56,573 nucleotides of DNA from Deltaproteobacteria bacterium RIFCSPLOWO2_12_FULL_60_19. Its GTDB lineage: Bacteria > Desulfobacterota > Binatia > UBA9968. A program made the translations under genes and the position numbers. Position 1 is the first letter of the stretch, and every line of letters starts with the position of its first letter. The stretch is from the NCBI GenBank assembly GCA_001798595.1, contig MGSS01000145.1, forward strand, positions 1 through 56,573. Direction: 5' to 3'. Shown piece by piece: positions 16,090 to 25,128 of the stretch. The notes below the pieces were generated by a model. The model did not search any database. It was not told where the DNA came from and saw only the letters and a list, made by a program, of their open reading frames with translations.

Positions 16090-16222
16090 CAGGCTTTGCT
16101 TATTTGTTTTTTACATACAGCGATTCAGACGGCGTCTCGGCCTTTGTACTTCGAGCTGAACAGGTTGCGCTGTTGACTCCTGCTTTCTAGCCAATCATCC
16201 GTCCCCCAGCACCGCACTAAAA
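16090..16222. repeat. 133-bp dispersed repeat, copy 2
   Basis: Direct-orientation partner of 13704-13836; see that entry for shared blocks. It starts directly downstream of the VapC-like stop. Together the copies bracket the ATPase and VapBC genes (about 2.4 kb). Confidence 0.7.
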
Positions 16223-16527
16223 GGCATTTGGACAGCGGAAGACGGGACGCGAACCTTTTGGGGCGCGCCAGGGTCCGGCATGGCTATCTTGACAACCTCC
16301 CATTTTAAGAATTCTCAAAGGGTCGAGATGGCTTTACTTCCACGTTTCCGGAATTCCAGAAGTGTGAAAACGTTCGACACGTGAAGGACTTGCCTTACGG
16401 CGTTCAGCCGGATCTCCACTCATCCATCTCTCCTCATCGCCCGTGCGACGCTGGCGGACTGGCGAAAAGCCTCGATTGTGATAATTTTCCGCCGGTGTTA
16501 AAAGGCGCCATGAGTTGATTTCGACAT
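16223..16527. other. About 300 bases without a recognisable gene
   Basis: Between the repeat copy and the RelE/ParE operator region. It is mixed in composition, includes TTTTAAGAATTCTC and CCTCATCGCCCG, and shows no coding frame with family features and no clear repeat beyond its left border. Confidence 0.45.
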
Positions 16528-16539
16528 TTGCATATGCAA
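16528..16539. promoter_or_regulatory. 12-bp palindrome upstream of the toxin-antitoxin pair
   Basis: TTGCATATGCAA is a perfect palindrome ending 11 bases before the GTG start at 16550, followed by a partial repeat (TATATGC, 16543-16549 region). It is a likely autoregulatory operator for the ParE/Phd pair and would overlap the promoter. Confidence 0.4.
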
Positions 16540-16549
16540 TTCTATATGC

Positions 16550-16849
16550 GTGTACGATATTCGGCTTGCCGAAAGCGTGGAGGAAGATTTAGGGAAAATC
16601 CCGGGTTTTTACAGGAATCAGATACTCGATGCTATCGAGGATCAACTTGCTTATACGCCCGATTCGCCCACAAAACATCGAAAGCTTCCGGCGAACTTGA
16701 TACCCCCCTGGGAGGCGGTGCCTCCCGTTTGGGAATTGCGCATAGGCGAGTATCGAGTGTTTTACGATGTCTCCGAGGAGCAATCGACGGTTTACGTGCG
16801 GGCCGTTAGAAAAAAGCCGCGAGGGAAAAGAACGGAGGATATTTTATGA
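16550..16849 (+). CDS. RelE/ParE family toxin
   Basis: 99 residues from GTG 16550: VYDIRLAESVEEDLGKIP fits the family N-terminus, then LIPPWEAVPPVWELRIGEYR and VFYDVSEEQSTVYVRAVRKK, the family's core strands ending in basic residues. RelE homologues cut mRNA in the ribosome and ParE homologues inhibit gyrase; sequence alone does not decide. The toxin precedes its antitoxin and overlaps it by four bases (ATGA), an order seen in HigBA-like and some RelE-Phd pairs. Confidence 0.85.
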   Translation: MYDIRLAESVEEDLGKIPGFYRNQILDAIEDQLAYTPDSPTKHRKLPANLIPPWEAVPPVWELRIGEYRVFYDVSEEQSTVYVRAVRKKPRGKRTEDIL

Positions 16850-17097
16850 AAATGGTCACAGCTCGCGAGCTACAGAAAAAAATCAAACAATGCGTAGATG
16901 CCGCCCAGGCCGATCGGGTCGTGGTTACCAGACACGGGAAGCCGGCCGCTGTGTTGGTCGGTGTTGAAGGGAGCGATTGGGAAGACCTCGTTCTCCAAAG
17001 CTCTCCGGCTTTTTGGAAGCTTATTGAGGAACGAAGGAAGGATCCCACAATTTCGCTGCAAGAGCTTAAGGGGCGGCTAAAAAAGCGAAAGAGCTGA
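16846..17097 (+). CDS. Phd/YefM family antitoxin
   Basis: 83 residues: MVTARELQKKIKQCVDAAQADRVVVTRHGKPAAVLVGVE matches the Phd/YefM DNA-binding N-terminus (the motif is given here in pieces: TARELQ, VVVTRHGKPAAVLV). The C-terminus is charged and less conserved, as expected for the toxin-binding part. ATG overlaps the toxin stop. It should neutralise the upstream toxin and repress the pair through the 16528 palindrome. Confidence 0.85.
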   Translation: MKMVTARELQKKIKQCVDAAQADRVVVTRHGKPAAVLVGVEGSDWEDLVLQSSPAFWKLIEERRKDPTISLQELKGRLKKRKS

Positions 17098-17162
17098 TAT
17101 CTGCCAACGTCTTGCAACGGCCTGTTTGACAATACGCAGTCATCAGCCTACACTTTCGCCGG

Positions 17163-17408
17163 ATGGAAACGAAACAAATCACAGTAAAAGCCGAATGGGA
17201 CCCCGAGGCCAAGGTTTGGGTTGCGACCAGCGACGACGTCGTCGGCCTCATCACCGAAGCCGACACCGTTGAGGCCCTGGCCGAAAAACTCTCCGTCATG
17301 ATCCCGGAGTTGCTGGAAGCCAACGGTATCATGGCAGGCAGCGCCGCCCGGGAAGTGCCTATCAGCTTAATCGCCCACTGCGAACAGCTCATTTCGCTCC
17401 GCACTTAG
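17163..17408 (+). CDS. DUF1902 domain protein (HicB-like antitoxin candidate)
   Basis: 81 residues. The pattern VKAEWDPEAKVWVATSDDVVG then LITEADTVEALAEKL and VMIPELLEANG is DUF1902, a HicB-like single beta-alpha-beta module. It is followed without a gap by a HicA-like reading frame, so antitoxin function is the natural reading. The toxin partner seems truncated, leaving this as a possible orphan antitoxin. Confidence 0.75.
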   Translation: METKQITVKAEWDPEAKVWVATSDDVVGLITEADTVEALAEKLSVMIPELLEANGIMAGSAAREVPISLIAHCEQLISLRT

Positions 17409-17564
17409 ATGGCAGACTACTCGCCGGATGTGAAGCGGCTTCTGCGGGCATCCGGGTGTTACTTTCACCGCCAGGGCAAAGGCGATCATGAGATTTGGCA
17501 CAGTCCCATAACAAACCGCTATTTCCCCAGTGGGCGAGGTGGTACACGGGGGGCAAGGCCGTGA
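17409..17564 (+). pseudogene. HicA-like toxin, truncated
   Basis: 51 codons from ATG 17409, immediately after the DUF1902 stop. The start is good HicA: SPDVKRLLRASGCYFHRQGKGDHEIW, with the double-stranded-RNA-binding-fold pattern and GDHEIWHSP containing the catalytic histidine. After NRYFPSGRGG the frame runs into TGA, and the usual C-terminal helix (ILKQAGL-like) is not found in any frame, so the 3' end has been lost or shifted. Confidence 0.6.
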
Positions 17565-17651
17565 GCCACCTGCGATTTGACAGACACCTGAAAACCGGAC
17601 AAATTAGCTGGCGGGGTTGCGACCGACGTTGTCGCCCCCGCCGGTGACCCG

Positions 17652-18491
17652 ATGAGCAAACTCAATCTGCTTCCCATTCCCCGCGTAGAAAACATTACGG
17701 CTGAAGACTTCCGCCGTCTCTATCTGGAACCCAACCGGCCGGTGGTGATCAAGGATTTGGCTTCCTCCTGGCCTGCGCAAAAAAAATGGACGCCGGAGTA
17801 CTTCGCAGAGAAGTATGGTGACTTGCCGGTCAAAGTTTACAATGTGAGCTTCGCCAAGGCCGGCACAACCTACATGTCGAGTTTGAGAACGATACCCTTC
17901 AGAGAATACCTGAATCTGATGACGACGACTGCGATGGATCTTAGAATGTTTGCCTTCAATGCCTCCTGGAAAACACCCGAACTGACGAAGGACGTACGCT
18001 TCCCCGATATGGCGGACGGTTTCTCCAAGAAGATGGTCTTCATGTTTTTCGGCTGCAAGGATTCCATCACGCCGATGCATTACGACCCCGATCTCCGCCA
18101 TCTCTTTCATACGGTTTTCCACGGCAAAAAGCGGGTCGTGCTCTTCCCCAACGAGGAAGCGCGAAATCTCTACAAGCATCCGTTCAACACGCGCAGTTAC
18201 GTCGACGTGGACCGTCCCGACTTCGACAAGTTCCCGCGACTGAAAAATGTTACGGGCTACGAGGAGATAGTTCTCCCCGGCGAGACGCTATTCATCCCGA
18301 GCGGCTACTGGCATTACATGGTTTACGAGGAGGCCGGGTTTGCGGTCTGCACGCGATGCTCCAACTCGTCGTGGGCGAAAACGCTCAGAGGCTACGTCAA
18401 TCTGCTGGTTTTTTTTCCAATCGATAAGATCATGAACAAGCTCTTCCCCGGGCGGTGGTTCCGGTGGAAAGAGCAAATATCCTTTCGCTAG
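17652..18491 (+). CDS. Cupin_8/JmjC-like protein (probable Fe(II)/2-oxoglutarate oxygenase)
   Basis: 279 residues. The JmjC-like fold is shown by NRPVVIKDLASSWPA near the N-terminus, MHYDPDLRHLFHTVFHGKKR with the H-x-D metal ligands (about 137-139), LFPNEE, and LPGETLFIPSGYWHYMV with the distal histidine (about 224). Members hydroxylate proteins, RNA or small molecules; the substrate is not visible. It begins after the TA remnant and ends just before the first 136-bp stem-loop. Confidence 0.85.
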   Translation: MSKLNLLPIPRVENITAEDFRRLYLEPNRPVVIKDLASSWPAQKKWTPEYFAEKYGDLPVKVYNVSFAKAGTTYMSSLRTIPFREYLNLMTTTAMDLRMFAFNASWKTPELTKDVRFPDMADGFSKKMVFMFFGCKDSITPMHYDPDLRHLFHTVFHGKKRVVLFPNEEARNLYKHPFNTRSYVDVDRPDFDKFPRLKNVTGYEEIVLPGETLFIPSGYWHYMVYEEAGFAVCTRCSNSSWAKTLRGYVNLLVFFPIDKIMNKLFPGRWFRWKEQISFR

Positions 18492-18522
18492 CGGACCCCT
18501 GCAGAGGGCTCATTTGCTCTTC

Positions 18523-18666
18523 GCCCGCCTGGGAATCTCTCTCCGGGCCGACGCGATACGTCGTTGGTACGCTGCCCCTACGAGCTGAGAGTAACTCGGA
18601 GCTACGGTTGCGTCTCCTCGTCCCACGCATTGGCCCTCCGAGAGACCCCCAGGCGGGCGGTGGTGA
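18523..18666. repeat. 136-bp stem-loop element, copy 1
   Basis: Arms GCCCGCCTGGGAATCTCTCT (start of arm 1, 18523-18555) and its partner ending CCCCCAGGCGGGC (arm 2, 18626-18658). 26 of 33 positions pair, with a symmetric TCC/TCC internal loop, around a 70-base loop. The second copy at 39894 has exactly the same length. Both are followed by GGTGGTGA, to 18666 here. It lies between the convergent cupin and aspartyl-protease genes. Confidence 0.8.
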
Positions 18667-18684
18667 TGGTTGCGTCTAGCGGCG

Positions 18685-19278
18685 CTATTTCCGCTCCAGG
18701 TTGAGCAGGCTGTTTTTGTTGTCGATATCGACGCGGAATTGGCTGAGAAAGTTTAGGCCCAGGAGGCCGGTGACGGCGGGATCGGGGAAGACATCGTGGA
18801 CCGCCACGGAGATGTCCTTGAGCTTGAGGCCCCCGACCTCGATCGACTGGAGGCTCACCAGCGGCGCCTGGATCACCCCGTTGGCGGTCTGAAAGTGGAG
18901 GATCGGATAATCTTTTTCCAGGTCGATGTCCAATTGCCTGGCCGTTGCCTGGGAAATCGTCGTATAGCTCGCGCCGGTATCGACGATAAAGTTCGCCGCG
19001 GTCTTCTCGTTCAACGTCGCCTGGACCGTCATGAGCTCGCCCCGCTTCTGATACGGGACGGAGGTCACGGTCAGAGGGGAGGCATCTGGCGGTGGCGGGC
19101 CGCTCGCTTTTATCCGCGTCGCTTTGGCGCGGAACTTCTCGGGGATGTTTTTTTCGCTGTCGGTGAAATGGACCACCCCTTGCTCATCCACCCAGCGGAG
19201 AATGTCGGCTGCGCCGCCGATTGAAGAAAGGAACACCAGGGCGAGGGTAATCAGCCATATGCCGCGCAGCCCGTTCAT
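18685..19278 (-). CDS. Exported retropepsin-like aspartyl protease with DUF4124
   Basis: 197 residues from ATG 19278 (an ATG six codons upstream is possible). A signal peptide (IWLITLALVFLSSIGGAA) is followed by a DUF4124-type segment (LRWVDEQGVVHFTDSEKNIP, about 26-45), a linker, and an aspartyl-protease domain with FIVDTGASYTTIS (catalytic D-T-G), LHFQTANG and GLLGLNFLSQFRVDID. Single-domain retropepsins of this type act as dimers in the periplasm; the target is unknown. Divergent from rpsO. Confidence 0.85.
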   Translation of the reverse strand: MNGLRGIWLITLALVFLSSIGGAADILRWVDEQGVVHFTDSEKNIPEKFRAKATRIKASGPPPPDASPLTVTSVPYQKRGELMTVQATLNEKTAANFIVDTGASYTTISQATARQLDIDLEKDYPILHFQTANGVIQAPLVSLQSIEVGGLKLKDISVAVHDVFPDPAVTGLLGLNFLSQFRVDIDNKNSLLNLERK

Positions 19279-19421
19279 GGTTGAACAACCTATCATAATG
19301 AGATAGGGGATAGAAAACCCTGAGCGGGGGAGATATCCGTCGGTTGACGGCTTTACAAGCCCGGAACAGTATGCTAGAAACTTATCAAACTAAAGAAAGA
19401 GAGAAGATGAACGAAGGACTG

Positions 19422-19691
19422 ATGGGGATCGCTCAGCAACAGAGGAAAGAGGTTCTCGAGCAGTACAAACTCCATCCGACCGACACCGGCTCCCCTGAGG
19501 TTCAGGTTGCCTTGTTGAGTCAACGGATCGACCACCTCACGGGGCACTTCAAGATCCACGTTAAGGACCACCACTCCCGCCGCGGGCTTCTCATGCTGGT
19601 CGGCCAGCGCAGACGCCTTCTCGACTATCTCAAGAGCAACGATTACGAGAGATACCGAAGTCTGATCCAGCGGCTGGGCATCAGGAAGTAG
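19422..19691 (+). CDS. rpsO: 30S ribosomal protein S15
   Basis: 89 residues from ATG 19422: [32 protein letters not shown] and RRRLLDYLK are the S15 signatures. This start gives exactly the usual length and places DTGSPE at residue 21 as in other S15 proteins; upstream ATGs at 19407 and 19371 are in frame and have comparable or better Shine-Dalgarno spacing, so the start is not certain. S15 nucleates the central domain of the small subunit. The rpsO-pnp order is the classical one. Confidence 0.95.
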   Translation: MGIAQQQRKEVLEQYKLHPTDTGSPEVQVALLSQRIDHLTGHFKIHVKDHHSRRGLLMLVGQRRRLLDYLKSNDYERYRSLIQRLGIRK

Positions 19692-19765
19692 TGGATCGCG
19701 CTGAAGTTCCCTCCCTTCCGGTTCTCCTGTAAGTCTCTCCTCGTTCACCTCAAAAGGGTGCAGTT

Positions 19766-21904
19766 ATGTTAAAGAAAATCGAAATTGACTTCTACGGCCG
19801 TCCTCTATCCGTCGAGGTCGGCAGGATGGCGAAGCAGGCCGACGGCGCGGCGCTCGTCCGCTACGGCGAGACGGTGGTCCTGGTCACGGCGGTCGCGGCC
19901 AAGGAGCTGAAAGCCGACCTCGACTTTTTCCCGTTGACCGTCGATTACCAGGAAAAAACTTTCGCCGCCGGAAAGATTCCCGGCGGCTTCTTCAAGCGCG
20001 AAGGTCGCCCCTCCGAAAAGGAGATTTTGACCTGCCGGCTGATCGACCGCTCGATTCGCCCGCTGTTTGCCGACGGACTCAGGTGCGAGACGCAGATCAT
20101 CGCCACGGTTCTCTCCACCGACAAGGAGAACGATCCGGATGTCGTCGCCATGCTCGGAGCGTCGGTCGCTCTGGAGGTTTCCGATATCCCGTTCAATGGG
20201 CCGCTGGCGGGCGTGCGCATCGGGCGGGTGGACGGAAAATGGGTTATCAACCCCACCCAGACGCAATTGCGCGAGAGCGACGTCGATATATTCCTATCCG
20301 GCAGCCGGGATGCCATCGTAATGGTCGAAGGCGGCGCGCGCACGTTGCCGGAGGATCTGATCCTGGAAGCGCTGTTTTTCGGTCATGACGCCATCCAAAC
20401 CCTCCTCAAGTATCAGGAAGAGCTCAAGCGCGAAGTGGGAAAGACCAAACGCCCGGTGCCGCTTGTCGAAACCGACAAAACGCTCGGCAAGCGGGTCGAG
20501 GAATTGGCCCGCGAGAAGCTGCTGGCGGCGATGGCCGTGGCCGAGAAGCTCGAACGCTACAAGCGGCTGGACGAGGTGAAGGCCGAGCTTCTCACTCAGG
20601 CCTTGCTGGAGTTTCCGGAGCGCAAGAAAGAGATCAAATCGGCTTTCGGCGAACTGAAGCGGAATTATTTCCGGCGGCAAATCGTTATGGATCGACGCCG
20701 CATCGACGGCAGGGGGCTTAAAGATGTCCGTCCGATCACCTGCGAAGTCGAGATCCTGCCGCGCACGCACGGCTCCGCGCTCTTTACCCGCGGCGAGACT
20801 CAAGCCCTCGTCGTCACCACGCTCGGCACCACCTCCGACGAGCAGAAGATCGACGCCCTGATGGGCGAGCACTACAAAAAGTTCATGCTCCATTACAACT
20901 TTCCGCCCTTCAGCGTCGGCGAGGTCAAGTTCCTGCGCGGCCCCGGGCGGCGCGAGATCGGCCACGGAGCGCTGGCGGAGCGCGCCTTGCTGTCCGTCAT
21001 TCCCCCCGAGGAAGAGTTCCCATATACCGTCCGCATCGTCTCGGAGGTTCTTGAATCGAACGGCTCGACTTCGATGGCCACGGTCTGCGGCGGGTCGCTC
21101 TCGCTCATGGACGCGGGAGTGCCGATCACGGCGCCGGTGGCCGGCATCGCGATGGGGCTGATCAGAGAAGGCGAACAGGTGCGGATCCTTTCCGACATCC
21201 TCGGCGACGAAGACCACCTGGGAGACATGGATTTCAAAGTGGCCGGGACGCGGGAAGGGGTCACGGCGCTGCAAATGGACATTAAAATATCGGGAGTCAC
21301 CCGCGAAGTGATGCGCGAGGCGCTTTATCAAGCGCGGGAAGGCAGGCTGCATATTCTTGACGTCATGGGCGGGACGATCCAGGAGGCCCGCCGGGAGCTG
21401 TCCGGCCACGCGCCGCGAATCATCACGCTCAAGGTCAAGCCGGAGAAGATCCGCGAAATCATCGGCCCGGGAGGCAAGGTCATCCGGGGAATCGTGCAAG
21501 AGACCGGCGTCAAGATGGACGTCGAGGACGACGGCACGGTGATGATCGCCTCCAACGACGAGGCCGCCAGCCGCAGGGCCGTCGAGATGGTCCAGAGAAT
21601 TACCGCCGAGGCGGAGATCGGCAAGATCTACCGCGGGACGGTGAGAAAGATCATGGACTTCGGCGCCTTCGTCGAGATCCTGCCGGGGACCGACGGCCTG
21701 GTTCACATCTCCCAATTGGCGCCGGAGCGCGTGCACCGCGTTACCGACGTGCTGAATGAGGGAGATGAGGTGATGGTGAAGGTTCTGGAGATCGACCGGC
21801 AGGGAAAGATCAAGCTCAGCCGCAAGGAAGCGATGGCCGAGGGGGCAAAATCGCCGTCGTCTCGGAGTTCCAGAGAGTCGGATGAGCCGCCCTCGGGCCG
21901 GTAA
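19766..21904 (+). CDS. pnp: Polyribonucleotide nucleotidyltransferase
   Basis: 712 residues: two RNase PH-like domains (first with [12 protein letters not shown], second with [14 protein letters not shown] and [19 protein letters not shown]), a helical domain between, a KH domain ([12 protein letters not shown], about 560) and an S1 domain ([18 protein letters not shown], about 628). PNPase degrades RNA phosphorolytically from the 3' end and is part of RNA turnover. The start is preceded by AAAGGG. It lies between rpsO and the M16 peptidase gene. Confidence 0.97.
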   Translation: MLKKIEIDFYGRPLSVEVGRMAKQADGAALVRYGETVVLVTAVAAKELKADLDFFPLTVDYQEKTFAAGKIPGGFFKREGRPSEKEILTCRLIDRSIRPLFADGLRCETQIIATVLSTDKENDPDVVAMLGASVALEVSDIPFNGPLAGVRIGRVDGKWVINPTQTQLRESDVDIFLSGSRDAIVMVEGGARTLPEDLILEALFFGHDAIQTLLKYQEELKREVGKTKRPVPLVETDKTLGKRVEELAREKLLAAMAVAEKLERYKRLDEVKAELLTQALLEFPERKKEIKSAFGELKRNYFRRQIVMDRRRIDGRGLKDVRPITCEVEILPRTHGSALFTRGETQALVVTTLGTTSDEQKIDALMGEHYKKFMLHYNFPPFSVGEVKFLRGPGRREIGHGALAERALLSVIPPEEEFPYTVRIVSEVLESNGSTSMATVCGGSLSLMDAGVPITAPVAGIAMGLIREGEQVRILSDILGDEDHLGDMDFKVAGTREGVTALQMDIKISGVTREVMREALYQAREGRLHILDVMGGTIQEARRELSGHAPRIITLKVKPEKIREIIGPGGKVIRGIVQETGVKMDVEDDGTVMIASNDEAASRRAVEMVQRITAEAEIGKIYRGTVRKIMDFGAFVEILPGTDGLVHISQLAPERVHRVTDVLNEGDEVMVKVLEIDRQGKIKLSRKEAMAEGAKSPSSRSSRESDEPPSGR

Positions 21905-21919
21905 AATCAGTCCCGCCTC

Positions 21920-23194
21920 ATGTATAAAAAAACCGTTCTGGCCAACGGCATTCGCGTTCTCACCGAGGAGATGCCGTACACCCGTTCGGTGAGCCTGGGG
22001 ATCTGGGTGGAGAACGGCTCCCGGCACGAAGAGCGCCACCAGGGCGGTATCTCTCATTTCCTCGAACATCTTTTTTTCAAAGGCACCGCGACGCGCAGCG
22101 CCGCCCGCATCGCCGAGGAGATGGACGCCGTCGGCGGCGTGCTCAACGCCTTTACCGCCAAAGAATACACCTGCTACTACGCCAAGGTGCTCGATGAGAA
22201 CCTCCCGCTCGCGGTCGATCTGCTGACCGATATTTTTCGCCATTCCGTGTTCGATCAAGAGGAGATCGAGCGCGAACGGACGGTGGTCCTCCAGGAGATA
22301 TCTCAGGCCGAGGATACGCCCGACGACTACGTCCACGATCTCTTCAACCTCGATTTTTTCAGCGACCACCCGCTGGGCCGCCCGATCTGCGGCACCGCCG
22401 CCACCGTACTCAAGTTTCATCGGGAAGACTTTCTCAATTTTGTCCAGGAGCGTTACCTGCCGGGAAAGGTCATCGTGGCGGCCGCCGGCCACCTGAGTCA
22501 CGAAGAGCTGGCGAGCGAGCTGGAGCGAAGGCTGGGGAGCCTCAACCCCGTCGGGTCCGCGATCCAAAATCCGAAATCCAAAATTGAAGCCGCGCCGACG
22601 TTCCAAAGCGGCATTTTCCAACACGCCAAGCCGCTGGAGCAGGTCCATCTCTGTTTCGGTCTCGCGGCGATCAGCCAGTGCGATCCCCTGCGCTACGCGG
22701 CCTATTTGCTCAACACGATTTTGGGCGGCGGGATGAGCTCGCGGCTGTTTCAGGAGATTCGCGAGAAGCGGGGCCGGGCCTACTCCGTCTATTCTTTTCT
22801 CTCCACCTATCGTGACGTCGGCTATCTCGGCGTTTACGCCGGCACGAGCCTCGACTGGGCCGAGGAGGTGGTGGAGCTTATCGTTGCGGAGATGAGGAAG
22901 CTGGCGACGGGCGAGATGCGCGACGACGAGCTTGAGCGGGCAAAAAGCCAGTTGGTCGGAAATATGCTCCTGGGGCTTGAAAGCTCCGATTCCTGGATGA
23001 GCCACACCGCCAAAAACGAGATCTATTTCGGCCGGCCTCTCTCCATCGAAGAGATCACCCAGGGCATTCGCGCGGTCTCGCGCGACGATATCGTCGAGCT
23101 GAGCGCCTCCGTCCTGCGCCCGGAGGGCATGGCGCTGACGCTGCTCGGCGACATCGAAAAGAAAAAACTGGAACTTTCTCTCGCAATCCAGTAG
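21920..23194 (+). CDS. M16 family zinc peptidase
   Basis: 424 residues. The inverted zinc motif H-x-x-E-H is in GGISHFLEHLFFKGT (about 45-59), followed by the distal glutamate region ERTVVLQEISQAEDTP. The second, inactive M16 domain carries GRAYSVYSFLSTY. Such proteins, PqqL/processing-peptidase-like, often follow pnp. An unusual feature is the linker AIQNPKSKIEAAP (about 214-226), encoded by an ATCCAAAA word repeat identical in type to intergenic repeats of this genome. Confidence 0.92.
   Translation: MYKKTVLANGIRVLTEEMPYTRSVSLGIWVENGSRHEERHQGGISHFLEHLFFKGTATRSAARIAEEMDAVGGVLNAFTAKEYTCYYAKVLDENLPLAVDLLTDIFRHSVFDQEEIERERTVVLQEISQAEDTPDDYVHDLFNLDFFSDHPLGRPICGTAATVLKFHREDFLNFVQERYLPGKVIVAAAGHLSHEELASELERRLGSLNPVGSAIQNPKSKIEAAPTFQSGIFQHAKPLEQVHLCFGLAAISQCDPLRYAAYLLNTILGGGMSSRLFQEIREKRGRAYSVYSFLSTYRDVGYLGVYAGTSLDWAEEVVELIVAEMRKLATGEMRDDELERAKSQLVGNMLLGLESSDSWMSHTAKNEIYFGRPLSIEEITQGIRAVSRDDIVELSASVLRPEGMALTLLGDIEKKKLELSLAIQ
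22562..22586 (+). repeat. ATCCAAAA-type word repeat inside the M16 peptidase gene
   Basis: ATCCAAAATCCGAAATCC followed by AAAATTG, read in frame as IQNPKSKI. The same words occur in the intergenic hairpin at 28539-28566. It falls in the linker between the two peptidase domains, where extra residues can be tolerated. Confidence 0.6.
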
Positions 23195-23205
23195 AAATAA
23201 AACGT

Positions 23206-23280
23206 AAGGCGTGAGGGGTGAGGGGTGAGGCGGAGGGATGAAGTCTGTTTTCATCCCTTATCCTTTATCCCTTCTTCAAT
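23206..23280. repeat. Word-repeat spacer (GTGAGGG / TTATCCC) before dut
   Basis: GCGTGAGGGGTGAGGGGTGAG on the left, cut here as GTGAGGGGTGAGG, and TTCATCCCTTATCCTTTATC on the right. The left words pair loosely with the right ones. The dut start codon at 23238 lies inside it, which makes the first residues of Dut doubtful. Confidence 0.5.
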
Positions 23281-23741
23281 CCGTGGAGGAGATCCGGATT
23301 CAGATCAAGCGGGTTCGCGCGGGGATAAACCCTCCTCCGCTTCCCGGTTACATGACCGACGGTTCGGTGGGCATGGACCTGGCGGCCGATTTGGCGGCGG
23401 ACCTGACTCTCGCCCCGCTCGAGCGCAAGTTGATTCCTACCGGAATCGCGGTGGCGTTGCCGCTGGGATATGAGGCGCAGATTCGCCCGCGCAGCGGCCT
23501 GGCGCTCAGCGAAGGCCTGACGCTGGTCAACAGCCCGGGGACGATCGATTCGGACTATCGCGGTGAGATTCAACTGATCGCGATCAACCTGGGCAAAGAG
23601 CCGATCGTGATTCGGCATGGGCAGAGGGTGGCGCAGATGGTGGTGCAGCGCGTCTGCCGGGCGCAGTGGGATGAGGTGCAGGAGCTTCCCTCTTCGGCTC
23701 GGCAAGACGGCGGGTTTGGGCATACGGACGATAAGAAGTGA
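23238..23741 (+). CDS. dut: Deoxyuridine 5'-triphosphate nucleotidohydrolase
   Basis: 167 residues from ATG 23238, which has GAGG at 23227-23230, seven bases upstream. A GTG at 23283 would give the more usual N-terminus [11 protein letters not shown] and exclude the low-complexity spacer. dUTPase motifs: GSVGMDLAA (motif 1), RPRSGLAL (2), [16 protein letters not shown] (3), GQRVAQMVV (4), and C-terminal RQDGGFGHT (5). The enzyme makes dUMP from dUTP and keeps uracil out of DNA. All five motifs are intact. Confidence 0.93.
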   Translation: MKSVFIPYPLSLLQSVEEIRIQIKRVRAGINPPPLPGYMTDGSVGMDLAADLAADLTLAPLERKLIPTGIAVALPLGYEAQIRPRSGLALSEGLTLVNSPGTIDSDYRGEIQLIAINLGKEPIVIRHGQRVAQMVVQRVCRAQWDEVQELPSSARQDGGFGHTDDKK

Positions 23742-23822
23742 GTAGTGAGGAGTGAGAAAGTGAGCAGCCTGATAGAAAAAAAGATCGATCACTACTCACT
23801 ACTCGCTGCTCACTAACTCACT
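23739..23822. repeat. Word-repeat hairpin spacer (GTGAG / CTCAC)
   Basis: Left arm GTGAGTAGTGAGGAGTGAG from 23739, overlapping the dut stop; right arm ATCACTACTCACTACTCGC then TGCTCACTAACTCACT, 23788-23822. The repeated word and its complement make a stem of about 28 bases around GCCTGATAGAAAAAAAGATC. It precedes purB by eight bases. Confidence 0.7.
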
Positions 23823-23829
23823 ATTTACC

Positions 23830-25122
23830 ATGATTGCGCGATACACACGGCCGGAGATGGCTCGGATCTGGTCGGAGGAGAACCAGTTCCAGAAATGGCT
23901 CGATGTCGAGATCCTCGCCACCGAGGCGCTGGCGCGCCTCGGCAAGGCGCCGAAGAGCGCCGCGGCGCGCATCCGAAAAAAAGCGCGCTTCAACGTCGCG
24001 CGCATCCGCAAGATCGAGACTGAGGTCAAGCACGAGACTATCGCCTTCTTAAGCTCGGTCGCCGAGTCGATCGGCGACGACGCCCGCTTTATGCACGTCG
24101 GCATGACCTCTTCCGACGTCATGGACACCGCATTCGCCTTACAGCTCAAAGAGGCCTGCGCGCTGTTGGCCGGAGATATCAAGGAACTCTTGAAGGCGCT
24201 CAGGCGGCAGGCATTCAAATACAAGCGGCTGCCGATGATCGGGCGGACGCACGGAATCCATGCCGAGCCGATCGCCTTCGGCCTCAAATTCGCTCTTTGG
24301 TATACCGAAATGCAGCGCAACCTGGAGCGGCTGCGGCGTGCCGCCGAGGATGTGAGCGTCGGGAAAATCTCCGGCGCCGTCGGAACCTTCGCGCAGATTT
24401 CTCCGCGGGTGGAGGCCTACGTTTGCAAAAAGAGCGGCCTCAAACCCGCGCCGGTGTCGAACCAGATCATCCAGCGCGACCGCCACGCCTATTTTTTCGC
24501 CACGCTCGCAGTGATCGCCAGTTCGCTCGAGAAATTCGCCGTCGAGGTTCGCCATCTCCAGCGGACGGAGGTGCAGGAAGCCGAGGAGCCGTTCACGGCC
24601 GGACAGAAAGGCTCCTCCGCGATGCCGCACAAGCGAAATCCGATTCTATCCGAAAATATTTCCGGCCTGGCGCGGCTGATGCGCTCCTATGCGGCGGCGG
24701 CGCTGGAGAACGTTCCGCTGTGGCACGAGCGCGACATCAGCCACTCGTCGGTCGAGCGCGTGATCGCGCCGGACGCGACGATCCTGCTCGACTTCATGCT
24801 GCGCCGCATGACCTACGTGCTGAGAGATCTCGTCGTCTATCCGCAAAACATGAGACGCAATCTCGAGAAGAGCGGCGGCGCGATCTACTCGGAGCGCGTG
24901 CTGCTGCGGCTGGTGGGCAAAGGGCTCGCGCGCGACCGAGCTTACCGGATGGTCCAGCGCCACGCCCTGGCGGTTACCAAATACGGCGGTGACTTGCGTC
25001 AGGCGCTGTTGGACGATCCGGAGATTCGCCGTTATCTGACCGCCGGGGAGATTCGGGAGATCTGGGATTTGAAGCCTTATCTCAAAAACGTCGACGCGAT
25101 CTTTAAGCGGGTTTTCAGTTGA
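23830..25122 (+). CDS. purB: Adenylosuccinate lyase
   Basis: 430 residues: N-terminal MIARYTRPEMARIWSEENQF, MTSSDVMDTAFALQL, GRTHGIHAEPIAFGLKFA with the catalytic histidine, and the signature GQKGSSAMPHKRNPI (about 260-274), diagnostic of the fumarase/aspartase superfamily and PurB. It cleaves SAICAR and adenylosuccinate in purine synthesis. It is the first gene of purB-purS-purQ-purL-purF; purS begins six bases after its stop. Confidence 0.96.
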   Translation: MIARYTRPEMARIWSEENQFQKWLDVEILATEALARLGKAPKSAAARIRKKARFNVARIRKIETEVKHETIAFLSSVAESIGDDARFMHVGMTSSDVMDTAFALQLKEACALLAGDIKELLKALRRQAFKYKRLPMIGRTHGIHAEPIAFGLKFALWYTEMQRNLERLRRAAEDVSVGKISGAVGTFAQISPRVEAYVCKKSGLKPAPVSNQIIQRDRHAYFFATLAVIASSLEKFAVEVRHLQRTEVQEAEEPFTAGQKGSSAMPHKRNPILSENISGLARLMRSYAAAALENVPLWHERDISHSSVERVIAPDATILLDFMLRRMTYVLRDLVVYPQNMRRNLEKSGGAIYSERVLLRLVGKGLARDRAYRMVQRHALAVTKYGGDLRQALLDDPEIRRYLTAGEIREIWDLKPYLKNVDAIFKRVFS

Positions 25123-25128
25123 GTTTTT

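Noticed and set aside
19344-19375. Promoter TTGACG ... TATGCT upstream of rpsO
   Set aside because: The spacing between the two hexamers is 20 bases, and the alternative -10 at 17 bases (CAGTAT) is weak, so I do not list it.
20294-23254. A very long open frame on the minus strand across pnp and the M16 peptidase gene
   Set aside because: It is antisense to two clear housekeeping genes, rich in R, H, D and Q with no recognisable domain, as expected for the complement of GC-rich coding sequence.
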